Numbered from the stretch's first letter, positions 1-7,841 are shown. The stretch is DNA of 21,140 nucleotides from an uncultured Clostridia bacterium (GCA_937886445.1 CALGBY010000110.1:1-21140), one strand, 5' to 3'. Notes: a model not told the origin generated them from the letters alone. A program made the numbers and translations.

Positions 1-325
1 TTTCCCTGTCCTTATGCCTGTACAGGTAGTTGTCCTCCGTCTGGCTTTCGATCAGTTCATCAAGCGCGTCCTCCCACTCGCGCACCTTATTCTGCGCCTG
101 TTTCAGCTGCAGCGGGGTCTGCGCCACGATGGCCCGGTCCTTGTACTTGCGTATCATGCGTTCCATGTACCGCTGCTTTGACCTTGCCGTGTACTGGGGG
201 CTGGCTTCCTCCCGTTCTCTGGGCCTGTCCCGGAAGCCGCCTTCGGGCTTTCTGCTGATATCCGGGTAATAGGTCGTGATCCCGTGCAGGCATGCGCTGT
301 ATGTGCCAGTGGATGCGATCAACAT
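1..325 (-). pseudogene. Phage minor capsid-like protein, C-terminal fragment (runs off the left edge)
   Basis: The minus-strand frame is open from position 376 to the window edge. From about position 300 it encodes a stretch beginning GITTYYPDISRKPEGGF, followed by a basic, charged helical tail (RYMERMIRKYKDRAIV, then NKVREWEDALDELIES). This resembles the C-terminal end of phage minor capsid / head-morphogenesis proteins, where a Cys/His region is followed by 'TTYYPGIS' and a tail that binds in the capsid or portal. Upstream of position 300 the frame no longer resembles the family, and a TGA lies at 377-379, so the N-terminal portion appears to be missing. An in-frame ATG at 325 has no convincing ribosome site. 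The stop codon lies outside the window. It is probably a prophage relic, but the edge of an intact prophage to the left cannot be excluded. Confidence 0.5.
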
Positions 326-405
326 CAAGACTTCAGGTTGAGCAACGTAAAACGCAGGAATAACAATCCTACGGCTTCACAATTTTTCCGGTTTCCAGCC
401 TAATG

Positions 406-440
406 CAAAAAGCAACAGCATGACCGAAGTCATGCCGTTG
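406..440 (-). terminator. Rho-independent terminator of the ABC exporter operon
   Basis: Read on the minus strand, a GCATGAC/GTCATGC stem closes on a TTCG tetraloop. It is extended by CAAC/GTTG after one mismatch and followed by CTTTTTGC. It lies about 65 bases after the exporter stop codon. A UUCG-capped stem followed by five T is a typical intrinsic terminator. Confidence 0.8.
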
Positions 441-503
441 AAAACCGTAACATTGTTCTGTGAAAGCCGTCGCGATCATAGCTCTCTTTCGTACCAGGGG
501 TCT

Positions 504-2375
504 TTACGCCTGCTCCGCGGCCGTCTTTTTGCTGAGCAGCTGCATCGCGCGCTCCTCGGTGAACTGGTTGGTGTACAGGCGGTAGTATTCGCCCTTCTTT
601 TCGATCAGCTCCCGGTGGGTGCCGCTTTCGGCGATCCTGCCGTCTTTGATGAAGAGGATGCGGTCCGCCGTGCGCACGGTGGAAAGGCGGTGCGCGATGA
701 TAAAGGAGGTACGCCCGGTAAGCACCTTGGTGATGGCGTTCTGGATGATCATTTCCGTTTCGGTATCCACGGAGGATGTGGCCTCATCCAGCACAAACAG
801 CGCGGGATCGGCAAGGATGGCCCTTGCAAAGGAGATCAGCTGCTTTTCGCCGGTGGAAAGACGGCCTCCGCCCTCGCCCACCTCGGTATCGTAGCCCTTC
901 TCCATCTTCAGGATGAAGGTTTCGGCATTCACCGTTCTCGCGGCCTCCCGCACCTCCTCATCAGTGGCCTCGGGGCGGCCGTAGCGGATATTTTCGGCTA
1001 TGGTGCCCGAGAAAAGATGCGGCTCCTGCAGCACATAGCCCAGATGGCTCTGCAGCCACAGCTGGCTGCGCTTCCGGTAATCCACCCCATCGATCAGCAC
1101 TTCGCCGGCGGTGGGCTCATAGAAGCGGCACAGCAGGTTGACCACAGTGGATTTGCCCGCGCCGGTAGGCCCCACCAGAGCGATGGTCTGCCCCTTCTTC
1201 ACGGAAAGGTTGAAATCCGATAGCACGGTATCGCCCTTCTTGTACTTGAAATCCACATGACGGAATTCGATATCTCCGTGCAGCTCGGGCCAGTTTTCCT
1301 TTTTCGGGTGGAAGTTGTCGCCGAACTCCTCCTCCACCTCTTTTGTATCCACGATATCGGGTTCTGTTTCAAGCAGCGTGATCACGCGCTCCGCCGCCGC
1401 CTGCGCGCTCTGCATATCGGCAAAGGTGCCGGCGATGTTGCGGATGGGCTCAAACAGCTGCATGGTATAGTTTACATAGGCCACCAGCGTGCCGATCAGC
1501 AGCCCCTCCGCCACCATCACGCCGCCCTTCCACATCACATAGGCGGTGGCAACGGAGCCGATGGAGGTCACGATGGGCAGATACAGGGCGGAAAGCGACG
1601 CGGCGCTCACAGAAGAACGCTTCATGCGGCGCGTGAGCAGGCCGAATTCCTCGGCGTTCCGCTTTTCGCGCACCAGCGTTTTGGTGGTCTTTGCGCCCAT
1701 GATGCCCTCGTTGAAGGCGCCGGTGATCTCGCTGTTGGTCTTTCTCACGCTGCGGTAGGCGTGCAGGATCTTTTGCTGGAACTGCCAGGAGATGAGCGCC
1801 AGCGGCGGCACCACCAGCAGCACGATCAGAGACACGCCCGGCAGCAGGATGAACATGGTAACAAGGGAAAGCACGATCATCACCGCGCCCCACACCAGGT
1901 CCAGCAGGCTCCAGCCGATGGTTTCCGCCAGACGCTGGGCATCGCTGGTCATGCGGCTCATCAGGTAGCCGACGGGCATCGTGTCATAGTAGCTGAAGGG
2001 CAACTCCTGCAGCTTGCGGAAGCCCTGTTTGCGTATCGTGTAGCACACACCGCACTCAATGCGCCCGCCCAGATACAGGAAACGGTAGATGAAAAATACC
2101 TCCGCCGCCACAAGCAGCACATACCCGGCAATGAAATACGGCATTTCACTGCGCACCGCGGCGGCCGCCGCCTCCGCGCCGGAGGGATCCAGCGGGATAA
2201 AATGGTCGATCGCGTATTTGCTCATCAGGGGGAAGATGCAGTCGCATACCGCGCACACCGCCATACAGATAACAAGGCGGATAAGATCGCCGTAGTATTC
2301 CTTCGCGTAGCGAAGCAGGTTCTTCCACAGGGAGAGGCTGAATTTTTGAGTGTAATCCTTTTCTTCTGTCTGCAT
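504..2375 (-). CDS. Heterodimeric ABC exporter subunit, catalytically canonical half (BmrD/TM288-like)
   Basis: A 623-residue half-transporter: a membrane domain (about residues 25-330, six helices) fused to an ATPase domain. It shows Walker A GPTGAGKST (402-410), Walker B FVLDE with the catalytic Glu at 531, and the switch His at 562. The signature motif is LSTGE (506-510) instead of LSGGQ. Such a degenerate signature is known in type IV heterodimeric multidrug exporters (LmrCD, BmrCD, TM287/288), where it forms the non-hydrolysing site with the partner. I chose the ATG at 2375, one base after the TAA of the upstream gene, rather than the ATG at 2411 inside that gene, because of this tight coupling. 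It is the second gene of the operon and is followed by a terminator. It probably acts in the cytoplasmic membrane with the 2377-4227 product to expel drugs or peptides; the substrate cannot be told from sequence. Confidence 0.92.
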   Translation of the reverse strand: MQTEEKDYTQKFSLSLWKNLLRYAKEYYGDLIRLVICMAVCAVCDCIFPLMSKYAIDHFIPLDPSGAEAAAAAVRSEMPYFIAGYVLLVAAEVFFIYRFLYLGGRIECGVCYTIRKQGFRKLQELPFSYYDTMPVGYLMSRMTSDAQRLAETIGWSLLDLVWGAVMIVLSLVTMFILLPGVSLIVLLVVPPLALISWQFQQKILHAYRSVRKTNSEITGAFNEGIMGAKTTKTLVREKRNAEEFGLLTRRMKRSSVSAASLSALYLPIVTSIGSVATAYVMWKGGVMVAEGLLIGTLVAYVNYTMQLFEPIRNIAGTFADMQSAQAAAERVITLLETEPDIVDTKEVEEEFGDNFHPKKENWPELHGDIEFRHVDFKYKKGDTVLSDFNLSVKKGQTIALVGPTGAGKSTVVNLLCRFYEPTAGEVLIDGVDYRKRSQLWLQSHLGYVLQEPHLFSGTIAENIRYGRPEATDEEVREAARTVNAETFILKMEKGYDTEVGEGGGRLSTGEKQLISFARAILADPALFVLDEATSSVDTETEMIIQNAITKVLTGRTSFIIAHRLSTVRTADRILFIKDGRIAESGTHRELIEKKGEYYRLYTNQFTEERAMQLLSKKTAAEQA

Positions 2376-2376
2376 A

Positions 2377-4227
2377 TTACTCACCCGCCTTTCCGGAGGC
2401 GGCGCGTTCATCGCGGAACTCGTCCTCCAGGGCGCTTTGGATATTGAAAATGGAAGCGTACAGGCCGGGACGGGCGATCAGCTCCTCATGCGTGCCCTCC
2501 TCAGTCACACGGCCGTCCTCCATCACGAGGATCTTATCCGCCTCCTGCAGGGTAACCACGCGGTGGCTGATAATGATGGTGGTCATGTTCCTGCCGCGCT
2601 CTCTGAGCGCCGCGCGGATGGCCGCGTCGGTCTCGGTATCCACGGCGGAAAGGGAATCGTCAAAGATGAGGATATCGTTATCCTTCATCAGCGTTCTCGC
2701 GATGGCGGCGCGTTGCTTCTGCCCGCCGGACAGCGTAACGCCGCGCTCGCCCACCACGGTATCCCAGCCCTTATCGCTGCTTTCGATAAACTCAAGGGCC
2801 GCCGCATCCTGAGCGGCAGCGCGGATCCTTTCATCATCCGCGTTATCGGCAGCGATCGCCAGGTTATCCCGGATGGAGCGCGAATAGAGGAACGGCTCCT
2901 GCAGGATCAGTCCCACATGGGCGCGCAGCCAGGCACGGTCAATCCTTCTGATATCTGTGCCGCCGATGCTGATGGTGCCCTCTCTCGGTTCAAACAGCCG
3001 CTGCAGCAATTGCACCGCGGTGCTCTTTCCGGAGCCGGTAGCGCCCAGAATGGCCACTGTTTTTCCGGCCGGCACGGTAAAGCTCATATGGGAGAGCACA
3101 TCTCTCCCCTTTTCATAGCCGAAGGAAACATCATTGAACACGATATCACCCTTCAGAGAGGGGCGCAGCGCGTCCTTTTCAGGAGGCTCCGGCTCCTCGG
3201 CCAGCACCTCGCTGATACGGCCCGCCGCCACCTTGCTCTTGCCGGCGTCCGAAAGGATGCGCCCCAGCTGGCGGATGGGCCACAGCAGCTTCCACACATA
3301 GGAGGTGAACACCGTTACCGCGCCCACGGTGATCTCGCCCTTCGCGGCGAAATACACGCACACCAGCAGGGTGATCATGCTCTGCGTCATGCTGAACATG
3401 TCTCCGCCCGCCCAGTATACCGCCAGCAGCCTGCAGATCTTGAAGTTCTTTTTTCTGAAATCGCTGCTCACGGCGTCAAACTTTTCCGTTTCGCTCTGCT
3501 GCTTGCCGAAGGCGCGCACCACGCGTACGCCGGTCAGATCCTCCTGCAGCACATTGCTCATTTTGCCCTCGGCCTCATCCGCCTTTTTGAAGAAGCGGCT
3601 CACCCATTTGTAGAAGAAGTAGGCAAAGGTAAACAGCGCGGGCACTACCACCATGCTGAGCAGGCCGATCTTCACATTTTCGCGTATCATGTACATCGCG
3701 GCCACCGCCACGGAAAGCACGCAGTTGAACACGCTGAGCAGCTGCGAGGAGAGGAAGCGGCGCACCGTTTCCACATCGGAGGTGCAGCGCTGGATCAGGT
3801 CTCCCGTTTCGGCCTTCACATGATAGGAAAAGGGCAGGCTCTGGATATGGGTATACAGCCTTTCACGCAGGTGCAGCGAGATATTCTCGCCCGCCACCGC
3901 CTGCCATCTTCCCTTCAGGAAGGAAAATACGCCGCTGATCACGCTGAGCAGCACCAGCGCGATGCCGGGAATCCACAGCCGTTCGCGCATCCACAGGGCA
4001 TAGCCTTCGCCCGCGGCGCTTTTCAGCATATCGTTCACAAAGCCGGGCAGATGGCTCTGCGGGTTCTCTCCCCCGGCTCCCAGATATACATCCAGCGTTT
4101 CCGCAAGCACCAGCGGCGTGATGAAATCCACCGCCACCACGATCAGCATACAGAGCAGCGCGCCGATAAAATATCCCTTGTTTTTTGAGATCTCACGCCC
4201 CATCAGATGGGGCTTTTTCGTGTGCAT
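2377..4227 (-). CDS. Heterodimeric ABC exporter subunit, degenerate-site half (BmrC/TM287-like)
   Basis: A 616-residue half-transporter with an N-terminal six-helix membrane domain (about 15-330) and a C-terminal ATPase. Motifs: Walker A GATGSGKST (395-403), canonical LSGGQ (499-503), Walker B ILIFDD (519-524), switch His 555. The residue after Walker B is Asp 524 instead of the catalytic Glu, which is the hallmark of the degenerate nucleotide site. It is complementary to the LSTGE signature of the downstream partner, so the two genes form one heterodimer. The open frame extends to 4425, but the ATG at 4227 is preceded by an AGGGAGAG ribosome site about nine bases upstream, and similarity to exporters begins there. 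It is transcribed through a leader region with a short peptide ORF and hairpins (see the entries at 4346-4580). This resembles the arrangement upstream of bmrCD in Bacillus, where a leader peptide controls attenuation. Confidence 0.92.
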   Translation of the reverse strand: MHTKKPHLMGREISKNKGYFIGALLCMLIVVAVDFITPLVLAETLDVYLGAGGENPQSHLPGFVNDMLKSAAGEGYALWMRERLWIPGIALVLLSVISGVFSFLKGRWQAVAGENISLHLRERLYTHIQSLPFSYHVKAETGDLIQRCTSDVETVRRFLSSQLLSVFNCVLSVAVAAMYMIRENVKIGLLSMVVVPALFTFAYFFYKWVSRFFKKADEAEGKMSNVLQEDLTGVRVVRAFGKQQSETEKFDAVSSDFRKKNFKICRLLAVYWAGGDMFSMTQSMITLLVCVYFAAKGEITVGAVTVFTSYVWKLLWPIRQLGRILSDAGKSKVAAGRISEVLAEEPEPPEKDALRPSLKGDIVFNDVSFGYEKGRDVLSHMSFTVPAGKTVAILGATGSGKSTAVQLLQRLFEPREGTISIGGTDIRRIDRAWLRAHVGLILQEPFLYSRSIRDNLAIAADNADDERIRAAAQDAAALEFIESSDKGWDTVVGERGVTLSGGQKQRAAIARTLMKDNDILIFDDSLSAVDTETDAAIRAALRERGRNMTTIIISHRVVTLQEADKILVMEDGRVTEEGTHEELIARPGLYASIFNIQSALEDEFRDERAASGKAGE

Positions 4228-4345
4228 GATTGTTTCTCTCCCTTTTGCGTGCAAGGCACGGCTTGAATTCAGGCGCGGCAAGCGGGTGTTTTTCCTTTCC
4301 GGAAAACGCCGGCCGGTCGCCGCTGCGCGTCTCCGCCTCTGAGGG

Positions 4346-4441
4346 TGCTGAAAACGGATGTATTCCCGTTTTCGGCACAAATGAAAACGGCACACCCGCA
4401 GGCATGCCGTTCTCATTATGCGCACAGAAAGATTCTGTGCG
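4346..4441 (-). promoter_or_regulatory. Attenuator-like leader RNA: three tandem hairpins with alternative pairing
   Basis: In transcript order: hairpin I (4441-4421) is a perfect 9-bp stem CGCACAGAA/TTCTGTGCG with a 3-base loop, starting one base after the leader-peptide stop. Hairpin II (4414-4383) pairs GAGAACGGCA with TGCCGTTTTC (one mismatch) and runs into TTTTCATTTG, a weak terminator-like tail. Hairpin III (4377-4346) pairs TGCCGAAAACGG with CCGTTTTCAGCA (12 bp, one wobble). The right arm of II (CCGTTTTC, 4390-4383) can instead pair perfectly with the left arm of III (GAAAACGG, 4373-4366), which excludes both II and III. Such mutually exclusive stems after a short ORF are the layout of ribosome-dependent attenuators. 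The function is inferred; no strong U-tract is seen after III. Confidence 0.6.
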
Positions 4442-4442
4442 G

Positions 4443-4502
4443 TCAGCAGGCGGCCGCGCGGAATTTACGGTTGTTCATATTTACATTGATGTTCACTTTC
4501 AT
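4443..4502 (-). CDS. Leader peptide (19 codons) upstream of the ABC exporter
   Basis: An ATG at 4502 follows a perfect AGGAGG (4516-4511) with 8 bases spacing and opens a frame of 19 residues, MKVNINVNMNNRKFRAAAC, ending in TGA at 4445-4443. It lies about 40 bases downstream of the predicted transcription start, and the first leader hairpin begins one base after its stop. The composition is biased: alternating Asn/Val/Ile/Met at the start, then a basic Arg-Lys-Phe-Arg stretch and three Ala. The good ribosome site, the position between promoter and structured leader, and the exporter downstream suggest a regulatory leader peptide sensed by ribosome stalling rather than a protein with its own job. 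I do not recognise the peptide sequence itself. Confidence 0.65.
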   Translation of the reverse strand: MKVNINVNMNNRKFRAAAC

Positions 4503-4551
4503 CCCGGCAGCCTCCTTTCATTTTATTCTTCGCGGCTCACACCGCAAAGGA

Positions 4552-4580
4552 AGTATAACCGATAGCGTTCCTTTTGTCAA
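4552..4580 (-). promoter_or_regulatory. Sigma-A-type promoter of the leader/ABC exporter operon
   Basis: On the minus strand, TTGACA (4580-4575), a 17-base spacer and TATACT (4557-4552). This is a perfect -35 and a 5/6 -10. Predicted start near 4545, giving roughly 43 bases before the leader ATG. It begins about a dozen bases after the stop of the secreted-protein gene, so the exporter has its own promoter. Confidence 0.8.
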
Positions 4581-4592
4581 CAGCCGTTTTTC

Positions 4593-6026
4593 TCAGTACT
4601 GAGCGGCGCCGGTGCCGGCGGTGAGCGCGCTGATCTGGTTGATCAGAGCGGCTACCTCGGGCATCGCGGCGTAGGCGCGCTGCATGAGCGCGGAAAGGCC
4701 GTACACAGAAAATTCTCCGGCAACACCGGCCATCACCTGATTGGGATCCAGTTCGCCGGTAAGCAGCTTGAGAAGATCGATTTCGGTCACAGTTTCGGAG
4801 AGCACAGGGAATTCCACGGTCTCATCGGTAAAGCCGGCCTTGGATTCGGTGCTGAACAGGGGAGCTTCCGCCTCGTTGAGATAGAACTTCTCGGATACGG
4901 CAACGCCGTTCTCATCAGCGGTCGCGGTATACACCAGATCCGCCGTCATGCCGAGTGCCTTTACAGTCAGATCCGCAACAGCGCCGTTTTCGATGGAGAT
5001 CACATTCAGGATGGCCTCAACAGTCTCACCGGAAGCAGTCATTGTCAGGGTGGCAAGAAGGTCATCCTGACCGGGCACCATTTCCAGACGGATATTGACA
5101 TCCTCGTTGCGGTATTCGCTGGTGTAGCGGGACTTGTAAAGCATGTCCAGAATCACGGTTTTGCCGGCAACAGCGGTAAAGTAATAAGTGTCTCTGCCAT
5201 CGCGCACGGTGAGCATCATGGTATTGCCTGAAGCAGATACAGTGAAGGGCGCGTCTTCGATATCCCCTTCGGGCACGATCAGGGTGTTGGCTAAGGAAGT
5301 GTAAGCGTACAGCTTCACCTCGCTGTCGCCTACGCGATCTTCACCGGGCAGCTGCAGCATAGAGGTAAGAGAGGAAAGGCCCAGCGTTTCCATATCCTTT
5401 TTAGCCTGATCGGCAAGCGCCACAAGAGCGTTGTACAGGTCGCGTTCCTTCAGGGTCACAACGGTCTTCCCGGTGTAGGCAATGCCATTGATGGGGAAGA
5501 TACCTTCCTCGGTCTCAACAGGAATGGACGCTGCATACTGCTCAAGAATCGCCATATAGGCGGCCAAGGAAGCCTGCACATCCAGCGCACTGAGATCGAT
5601 ATTGGAAAGATCAATCCCGTACGCCGCCAGCAGCTGGCTGATCAGCGCAGCCACCTGATTGAGATCCAGCGTAAAGACGTAGCTGGGAATCAGATCGCAC
5701 GCCACGCGGAGAACACTGCCCATATCGTACCAGACATTCATGAGAGGCTGTCCGTTCAGGGCAAGCGTTTCACGGCCGATATTGCCGCTTACAACAATAT
5801 TGCTGCTCAAAGCGTTAACGACCTTGATGATATCGCTGATCATGGACATGCTCTGCTCGTCCGGCAGAGCGCCGGCCATGTTCAGCAGGGCGATCACCTG
5901 TTCTTCATTCACATTCACCGTCGCATTCGCGGCAACGGAAACACTGTTCTGAGCAAGATCGCCTTCCGCAAACGCGCAGGAAAGCAGCATCATCGCCGCG
6001 AGCAGTACAGCAAGCAGTTTCCTCAT
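4593..6026 (-). CDS. Secreted protein of unknown function
   Basis: 477 residues from an ATG at 6026 with an AGGAGG site 8 bases upstream; a longer frame to 6110 lacks a ribosome site. The first residues, MRKLLAVLLAAMMLLSCAFA, are a clear signal peptide. Cleavage could be type I after AFA, or LLSC could act as a lipobox with the Cys at 17, so it is either exported or a lipoprotein. The mature part is acidic and has no transmembrane helix. Its first half is helical, rich in Leu/Ala and predicted 'NxxQVxALIxQLL' turns; the second half is beta-rich with repeated Thr/Val strands (for example TLTMTASGETVEAILNVI). It has almost no Cys. I recognise no family or catalytic motif. It is monocistronic: it has its own promoter, and the exporter promoter starts right after its stop. 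Confidence 0.8.
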   Translation of the reverse strand: MRKLLAVLLAAMMLLSCAFAEGDLAQNSVSVAANATVNVNEEQVIALLNMAGALPDEQSMSMISDIIKVVNALSSNIVVSGNIGRETLALNGQPLMNVWYDMGSVLRVACDLIPSYVFTLDLNQVAALISQLLAAYGIDLSNIDLSALDVQASLAAYMAILEQYAASIPVETEEGIFPINGIAYTGKTVVTLKERDLYNALVALADQAKKDMETLGLSSLTSMLQLPGEDRVGDSEVKLYAYTSLANTLIVPEGDIEDAPFTVSASGNTMMLTVRDGRDTYYFTAVAGKTVILDMLYKSRYTSEYRNEDVNIRLEMVPGQDDLLATLTMTASGETVEAILNVISIENGAVADLTVKALGMTADLVYTATADENGVAVSEKFYLNEAEAPLFSTESKAGFTDETVEFPVLSETVTEIDLLKLLTGELDPNQVMAGVAGEFSVYGLSALMQRAYAAMPEVAALINQISALTAGTGAAQY

Positions 6027-6081
6027 CTTGAATTCCTCCTGTTTATTCGTTGAGTAAAAAAGGATTTCCCTTTTCCCATCT

Positions 6082-6110
6082 ATTCTAAACTCAAAAGCAC
6101 ATAAAGTCAA
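6082..6110 (-). promoter_or_regulatory. Promoter of the secreted-protein gene
   Basis: Minus-strand TTGACT (6110-6105), 17 bases, TAGAAT (6087-6082). Both boxes are 5/6 matches to the vegetative consensus. It lies about 55 bases upstream of the AGGAGG/ATG start at 6026. Confidence 0.7.
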
Positions 6111-6159
6111 TACAGGCGAAGCGACAATACAGACATCATACCGGACAGTTTACATTTTT

Positions 6160-6852
6160 TCACAGGTCGTGCCGTTCCTTCTGAACAGACTGAACCGAAA
6201 GCAGATCCCCGTTCACGCAAAAGCGCACATTGAAATAAGCAAAGGACAGCCCGTATTGCCTGCCGTCACGCTGGTAGGAAGGACGGGGGTCCAGCGAAAG
6301 CACACGGTCCAGCGCCGCCTTTTTATCCGCGTCCAGCGCCGCAGGCACGGGGCATTGCCAGCACACGCGCAGCACATGGCCCTCCCCGTCCACCGAAAAA
6401 CCGCCCGAGGCCTCCGGATGACAGTCCGTATACGGCACATAGGGCTTGATATCGGCAATGGGGGTACCGTTCATCAGGTCCGCCCCCGCGACATACAGCA
6501 CGGGAGCGCCGTTTTCGGCATATTCCACACGCATGAGCTTCACGCAGGAAAGCCCGATGGGGTTGGGGCGGAAGGGCGCGCGGGACGCGAACACTCCCAC
6601 CCGCGTATTACCGCCCAGGCGGGGCGGGCGCACGGTGAGCGAGGCGTTTTCCCTCCCCTCGTTTTCGGAAAAGATCCATATCAGCCACAGGTGTGAAAAG
6701 CCCTCTATGCCCCGTATGGCATCCGGGGAGGCGAAGCGCTTTTCAAACACCACGCGGGACACCGTTTCCCCGTTCATCCCGCTCTGACGGGGAATGCCGA
6801 ACTTGCCCGTAAAATCGTTTTCGATATGGGCTACGGGGATGATGCCTTCCAT
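6160..6852 (-). CDS. trmO: tRNA (N6-threonylcarbamoyladenosine(37)-N6)-methyltransferase TrmO
   Basis: 230 residues with the hallmarks of the TrmO/YaeB (UPF0066, TsaA-like) family: 'GIEGFSHLWLIWIF' near residue 48, the 'RVGVFASRAPFRPNPIGLSCV' block around residue 85-105 that binds S-adenosylmethionine, and 'DLMNGTPIADIKPYVPYTD' around 124-142. The family methylates t6A37 in tRNAs reading ACY codons, refining decoding, in the cytoplasm. The C-terminal part is shorter and less conserved, as is usual. Start: ATG at 6852 with GGAAAGGCGG just upstream. It is divergent from the biotin ligase and separated by about 230 bases. I could not find a clear promoter for it. Confidence 0.93.
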   Translation of the reverse strand: MEGIIPVAHIENDFTGKFGIPRQSGMNGETVSRVVFEKRFASPDAIRGIEGFSHLWLIWIFSENEGRENASLTVRPPRLGGNTRVGVFASRAPFRPNPIGLSCVKLMRVEYAENGAPVLYVAGADLMNGTPIADIKPYVPYTDCHPEASGGFSVDGEGHVLRVCWQCPVPAALDADKKAALDRVLSLDPRPSYQRDGRQYGLSFAYFNVRFCVNGDLLSVQSVQKERHDL

Positions 6853-6970
6853 TGTGCCGCCTTTCCGCGCCTCATGAGAAGTGAAGCGCCGCTTCTGTGT
6901 TCCGCCGCGGGCCGTGTTTTTTGCCGGGATTGCAGGAAAAGCGGAACAGCATACAGAAATGATACTGTGC

Positions 6971-6997
6971 GGAGGCAGCCTAACGGGCTGTCCTCCG
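6971..6997. repeat. GC-rich inverted repeat in the trmO/birA intergenic region
   Basis: GGAGGCAGCC, then TAAC, then GGGCTGTCCTCC, which can form a stem with one bulged base. No T-run follows on either strand, so it is not an obvious terminator. The rest of the 230-base divergent gap holds no gene that I can support. Confidence 0.35.
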
Positions 6998-7002
6998 GCT
7001 GA

Positions 7003-7044
7003 GGCACCGATGGGGCGTTTGAAAATTGACCGTGTACAATTTCC
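7003..7044 (+). promoter_or_regulatory. Dyad-containing element shared with the ecf operon upstream region
   Basis: The plus strand reads GGCACCGATG, 4 bases, GTTTGAAAAT, one base, GACCG, then an A/T-rich end. The minus strand at 16204-16165, upstream of ecfA1, has the same blocks in the same order and spacing (3 rather than 4 bases in the first gap). Here the dyad is AAATTG (7023-7028)/CAATTT (7037-7042). The shared sequence precedes two differently placed genes, so it is either a regulatory site or a small dispersed repeat. Confidence 0.45.
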
Positions 7045-7055
7045 GCCCTTACAAC
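7026..7055 (+). promoter_or_regulatory. Possible promoter of the biotin ligase gene
   Basis: TTGACC (7026-7031), 18 bases, TACAAC (7050-7055). The -35 is 5/6 and the -10 is weak. It overlaps the AAATTG/CAATTT dyad and lies just ahead of the chosen ATG at 7083. Confidence 0.3.
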
Positions 7056-7082
7056 CGCCATCAAATCATGAGGTACGCCGCC

Positions 7083-7841
7083 ATGCCGAACGCGATCTGC
7101 CGTCCCTCCTGCCGCGTGTATCAGGCCGCGGGCAGGGATTGTCCGCTGTTTTTGTTTGATTCTCTGCCCTCCACCAACGCGTTCATCAGGGAAAACGCTC
7201 ATCAGCTGCCTTCCTTTGCCGCGGTACTCGCGAAAACGCAGACGGCGGGGCGCGGCAGGCTGGGCAGAAGCTTTTATTCCCCGCCAGGAAGCGGCCTGTA
7301 CATGAGCGTGCTCATACGGGATCTTCCGGCATCCGCCTGCCTGCGTGCCACCCCCGCCGCGGCCGCGGCCGTGTGCCTGCTGCTTGAAGAGGAAACAGGC
7401 AGGGATTTTCAGATAAAGTGGGTAAACGATGTATACCTTGACGGGCGCAAGGTGTGCGGCATCCTGTGTGAAAAGATCCCGGAGGGCATGATCTGCGGCA
7501 TCGGGATCAACCTTGCGGAGCCCGATGACGGCTTTCCCGGGGAGATAAGGGATACCGCCGGCGCGGCGGGCTGCCGCGCGGACGCCGCGGAGCTGGCCTG
7601 CCGCCTGCCGGATCTGCTGGCAAAAATGCTCACTCACCCGGAGACCGCGTTTTCGGAATACGAAAAGCGCATGTTCCTCGCGGGCAGGCATGTTCTGTAC
7701 AGGGGAGAAAGCGCCCTTGTGCTGGGGCTTGAAAGCGATTATTCCCTGCGCGTGCGCTACACGGACGGCACAGAGGAAGCGCTGCGGGCAGGCGAGATCA
7801 CGCTGCACGAAGCGCTTTCCGGGCCGCAAAGCGGGCGCTGA
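7083..7841 (+). CDS. birA: Biotin--[acetyl-CoA-carboxylase] ligase, catalytic type without a DNA-binding domain
   Basis: About 252 residues. The catalytic domain is complete: 'DSLPSTN' (26-32), the biotinyl-AMP loop GRGRLGR (57-63), 'SPPGSGLYMSV', KWVNDV (112-117) and 'GRKVCGILCE' (121-130), followed by the SH3-like C-terminal domain ending 'GEITLHEAL'. It activates biotin with ATP and transfers it to a lysine of biotin-dependent carboxylases or decarboxylases. The N-terminal winged-helix of bifunctional BirA is absent, so it should not repress biotin genes itself. I chose ATG 7083 because GAGG lies 9 bases upstream. The frame is open back to a TTG at 7026 and includes ATG 7068, but neither has a ribosome site and the extra residues are not family-like. 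Confidence 0.92.
   Translation: MPNAICRPSCRVYQAAGRDCPLFLFDSLPSTNAFIRENAHQLPSFAAVLAKTQTAGRGRLGRSFYSPPGSGLYMSVLIRDLPASACLRATPAAAAAVCLLLEEETGRDFQIKWVNDVYLDGRKVCGILCEKIPEGMICGIGINLAEPDDGFPGEIRDTAGAAGCRADAAELACRLPDLLAKMLTHPETAFSEYEKRMFLAGRHVLYRGESALVLGLESDYSLRVRYTDGTEEALRAGEITLHEALSGPQSGR

Noticed and set aside
1257..4188. Long plus-strand open frames opposite the ABC genes (396 and 583 codons)
   Set aside because: They are antisense shadows of the GC-rich exporter genes. They are His/Arg/Gln-rich with no domain, and the minus-strand genes are unmistakable.
4230..4602. Plus-strand ORFs in the region upstream of the exporter
   Set aside because: They run antisense to the promoter, leader ORF and hairpins, lack ribosome sites and show no family resemblance.
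6880..6960. 26-codon minus-strand ORF upstream of trmO
   Set aside because: No ribosome site and no structured leader; not comparable to the leader ORF at 4443-4502.
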